This document shows positions 32,911 to 34,040 of a stretch of 34,040 bases of DNA, in pieces. This DNA comes from Acidimicrobiia bacterium (GTDB lineage: Bacteria; Actinomycetota; Acidimicrobiia; Acidimicrobiales; Bin134), in contig JAJEDQ010000143.1 of assembly GCA_022821445.1 (NCBI GenBank), forward strand, positions 1-34,040, read 5' to 3'. A program made the position numbers and the translations under genes. Numbering within the stretch: the first letter of the stretch is position 1; each line of letters begins with the position of its first letter. The notes under the pieces were generated by a model, which saw only the letters and a list, made by a program, of their open reading frames with translations, was not told where the DNA came from and did not search any database.

Positions 32911-33153
32911 TTGCTGATCGACATCGGCACTTCCCTCATAGCTGTGAACCAGCGGCATAAGCCCGAAGACTCAGCGTTCACAGTCGACTACCGCATCGCC
33001 GAGCAGATGGCCCTGCACTTGCCCGACGACGCGATCAAAGTAGCCGCCTCAGGCATCGGAGTCGAAGGCGGAACCACAGTAGCCGCAGTGCGCGACGCTG
33101 GATACGACGCAGTGCTTGGCGGTTCCGCCTGTGCTGCCGTCGCCCACGACTGA
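32911..33153 (+). pseudogene. C-terminal fragment of indole-3-glycerol phosphate synthase
   Basis: LIDIGTSLIAVNQRHKPEDSAFTVDYRIAEQMALHLPDDAIKVAASGIGVEGGTTVAAVRDAGYDAVLGGSA resembles IGPS strands 6-8; N-terminal two thirds absent. Confidence 0.55.
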
Positions 33154-33347
33154 CATCCCACTCTCTGAAAGAGCACACGAGGGCTGCTTCCCCCGCCCAT
33201 CGGCCCCGGCCTGGCAGATGCGGCCGTCATCACCACCGGTCCCTGCGCCTACCACCGCCGCGGAGGCTGCGAAGCACTGCTACAGCTGCGGCCGTCAGCT
33301 CTGGATGTCTTTGAGCGGCAGCCTGGGCAACAGGAATCTCCAATACA

Positions 33348-33376
33348 TTGACCTGGGTAAGGGCGTCTTCTAAAAT
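33348..33376 (+). promoter_or_regulatory. Sigma70-type promoter TTGACC-N17-TAAAAT
   Basis: -35 at 33348-33353, -10 at 33371-33376, 17-nt spacer. Confidence 0.65.
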
Positions 33377-33413
33377 AACTGATCGCACTCTTGTAACTAA
33401 GGTGCCTAGATGC

Positions 33414-33419
33414 AAGGAG
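33414..33419 (+). promoter_or_regulatory. Shine-Dalgarno AAGGAG
   Basis: 10 nt before ATG 33430; no comparable SD before ATG 33456. Confidence 0.7.
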
Positions 33420-33429
33420 CCTGACACTG

Positions 33430-33456
33430 ATGTGGTCCCCCCCCTTAGCGCCGTGA
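33430..33456 (+). other. Leader mini-ORF MWSPPLAP* containing a C8 tract; its TGA overlaps the next ATG (TGATG)
   Basis: ATG TGG TCC CCC CCC TTA GCG CCG TGA, preceded by a strong SD. Confidence 0.55.
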
Positions 33457-34040
33457 TGGCGCGCAAGCGCCTGTGTGCGCTGTTGGCCTTGGTGGCGTTG
33501 CTCTCGGGAGCGTTTCTGCTTGACGCTCGGTTGCCGGCAGAAGCCCGCGCCGACAGCGACCCCGCACCGGCGGCGTGCGATACGGCTGACGCCGTCAGCA
33601 AGGCGCGCGCCGCGTTCGACTGGCACGACCGCCATGGCACGCTGACGCCGATGTTCTGGCGCATCCTGAACACGCTCGGCGCCGAGAACCTGCCCGCCAA
33701 GCCCGCCGAGGTGGCCGACGACACCATCACCGCAACAGATGTGGAAACGTTCAGCAACGGCAAGGCGTGGGCAGGGTGGCAGCCGATAGTCGACGCGCTC
33801 AAATGCACCGAAAAAGCCGCCGAAGACACCGACGATGGTACCGGCACAGACGACGACACCGGTGGCCAGGACAGCCAAGACACCGGCCAGGACTCGCAGC
33901 AGCAGAGCCAGCAGAGCCAGCAGAGCCAGCAGGACTCGCAGCAGCAGAGCCAGCAGGACTCGCAGCAGCAGAGCCAGCAGGACTCGCAGCAGCAGAGCCA
34001 GCAGGACTCGCAGCAGCAGAGCCAGCAGGACTCGCAGCAG
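33456..34040 (+). CDS. Secreted Asp/Ser/Gln-repeat protein, partial (open at window end)
   Basis: MARKRLCALLALVALLSGAFLLDARLPAEARA signal peptide, then CDTADAVSKARAAFDWHDRHGTLTPMFWRILNTLGAENLPAKPAEVADDTITATDVETFSNGKAWAGWQPIVDALKC, acidic linker, DSQQQSQQ repeats; 195 codons open to the last base. Confidence 0.75.
   Translation, partial: MARKRLCALLALVALLSGAFLLDARLPAEARADSDPAPAACDTADAVSKARAAFDWHDRHGTLTPMFWRILNTLGAENLPAKPAEVADDTITATDVETFSNGKAWAGWQPIVDALKCTEKAAEDTDDGTGTDDDTGGQDSQDTGQDSQQQSQQSQQSQQDSQQQSQQDSQQQSQQDSQQQSQQDSQQQSQQDSQQ
33933..34040 (+). repeat. 24-bp tandem repeat GACTCGCAGCAGCAGAGCCAGCAG, 4.5 copies to the window end
   Basis: Units start at 33933, 33957, 33981, 34005 and 34029 (half unit), identical in sequence; a 42-bp variant precedes at 33891-33932. 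Confidence 0.97.

Noticed and set aside
33230-33883. 217-aa and 209-aa minus-strand ORFs at the right end
   Set aside because: Antisense to the secreted repeat ORF, which has promoter, SD, signal peptide and repeats in its own frame; the minus-strand frames have no recognisable motif.
33891-34040. CRISPR-like array
   Set aside because: Repeats are contiguous with no spacers and are in frame with an ORF; this is a coding tandem repeat.

Overview
The window is high-GC actinobacterial DNA; gene content and order suggest an Acidimicrobiia-like genome (inference, no rRNA present). From about 1.8 to 28.7 kb it is mostly an ordinary core block: VWA/MoxR pair, proA, murJ, proB, obgE, rpmA, rplU, RNase E/G, two radical-SAM-related proteins, rodA, mrdA(PBP2), mreD, mreC, mreB, ndk, folC, clpX, clpP, tig, tRNA-Gly(TCC), then a DUF459/SGNH protein and an MBOAT acyltransferase. 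A DUF222-type HNH protein lies at the left end. From about 28.7 kb the DNA is accessory-like: an ion channel whose N-terminus has an in-frame TAG, an FAD monooxygenase with a clear terminator, an AbiEii-like nucleotidyltransferase, and at least three gene fragments (DUF4143 ATPase, PEP/pyruvate-binding C-terminus, trpC C-terminus). The right end holds an ORF missing from the ORF track because it runs off the window: a secreted protein with a D-S-Q-Q-Q-S-Q-Q tandem repeat. It has a canonical promoter and Shine-Dalgarno, but that SD serves an ATG placed out of frame by a C8 tract; one extra C would fuse it to the ORF. Two exact short tandem duplications (33 bp and 41 bp) each capture a start codon, at obgE and at mreC/mreD. 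The mreC/mreD one creates a 16-codon relay ORF with ATGA overlaps at both ends.
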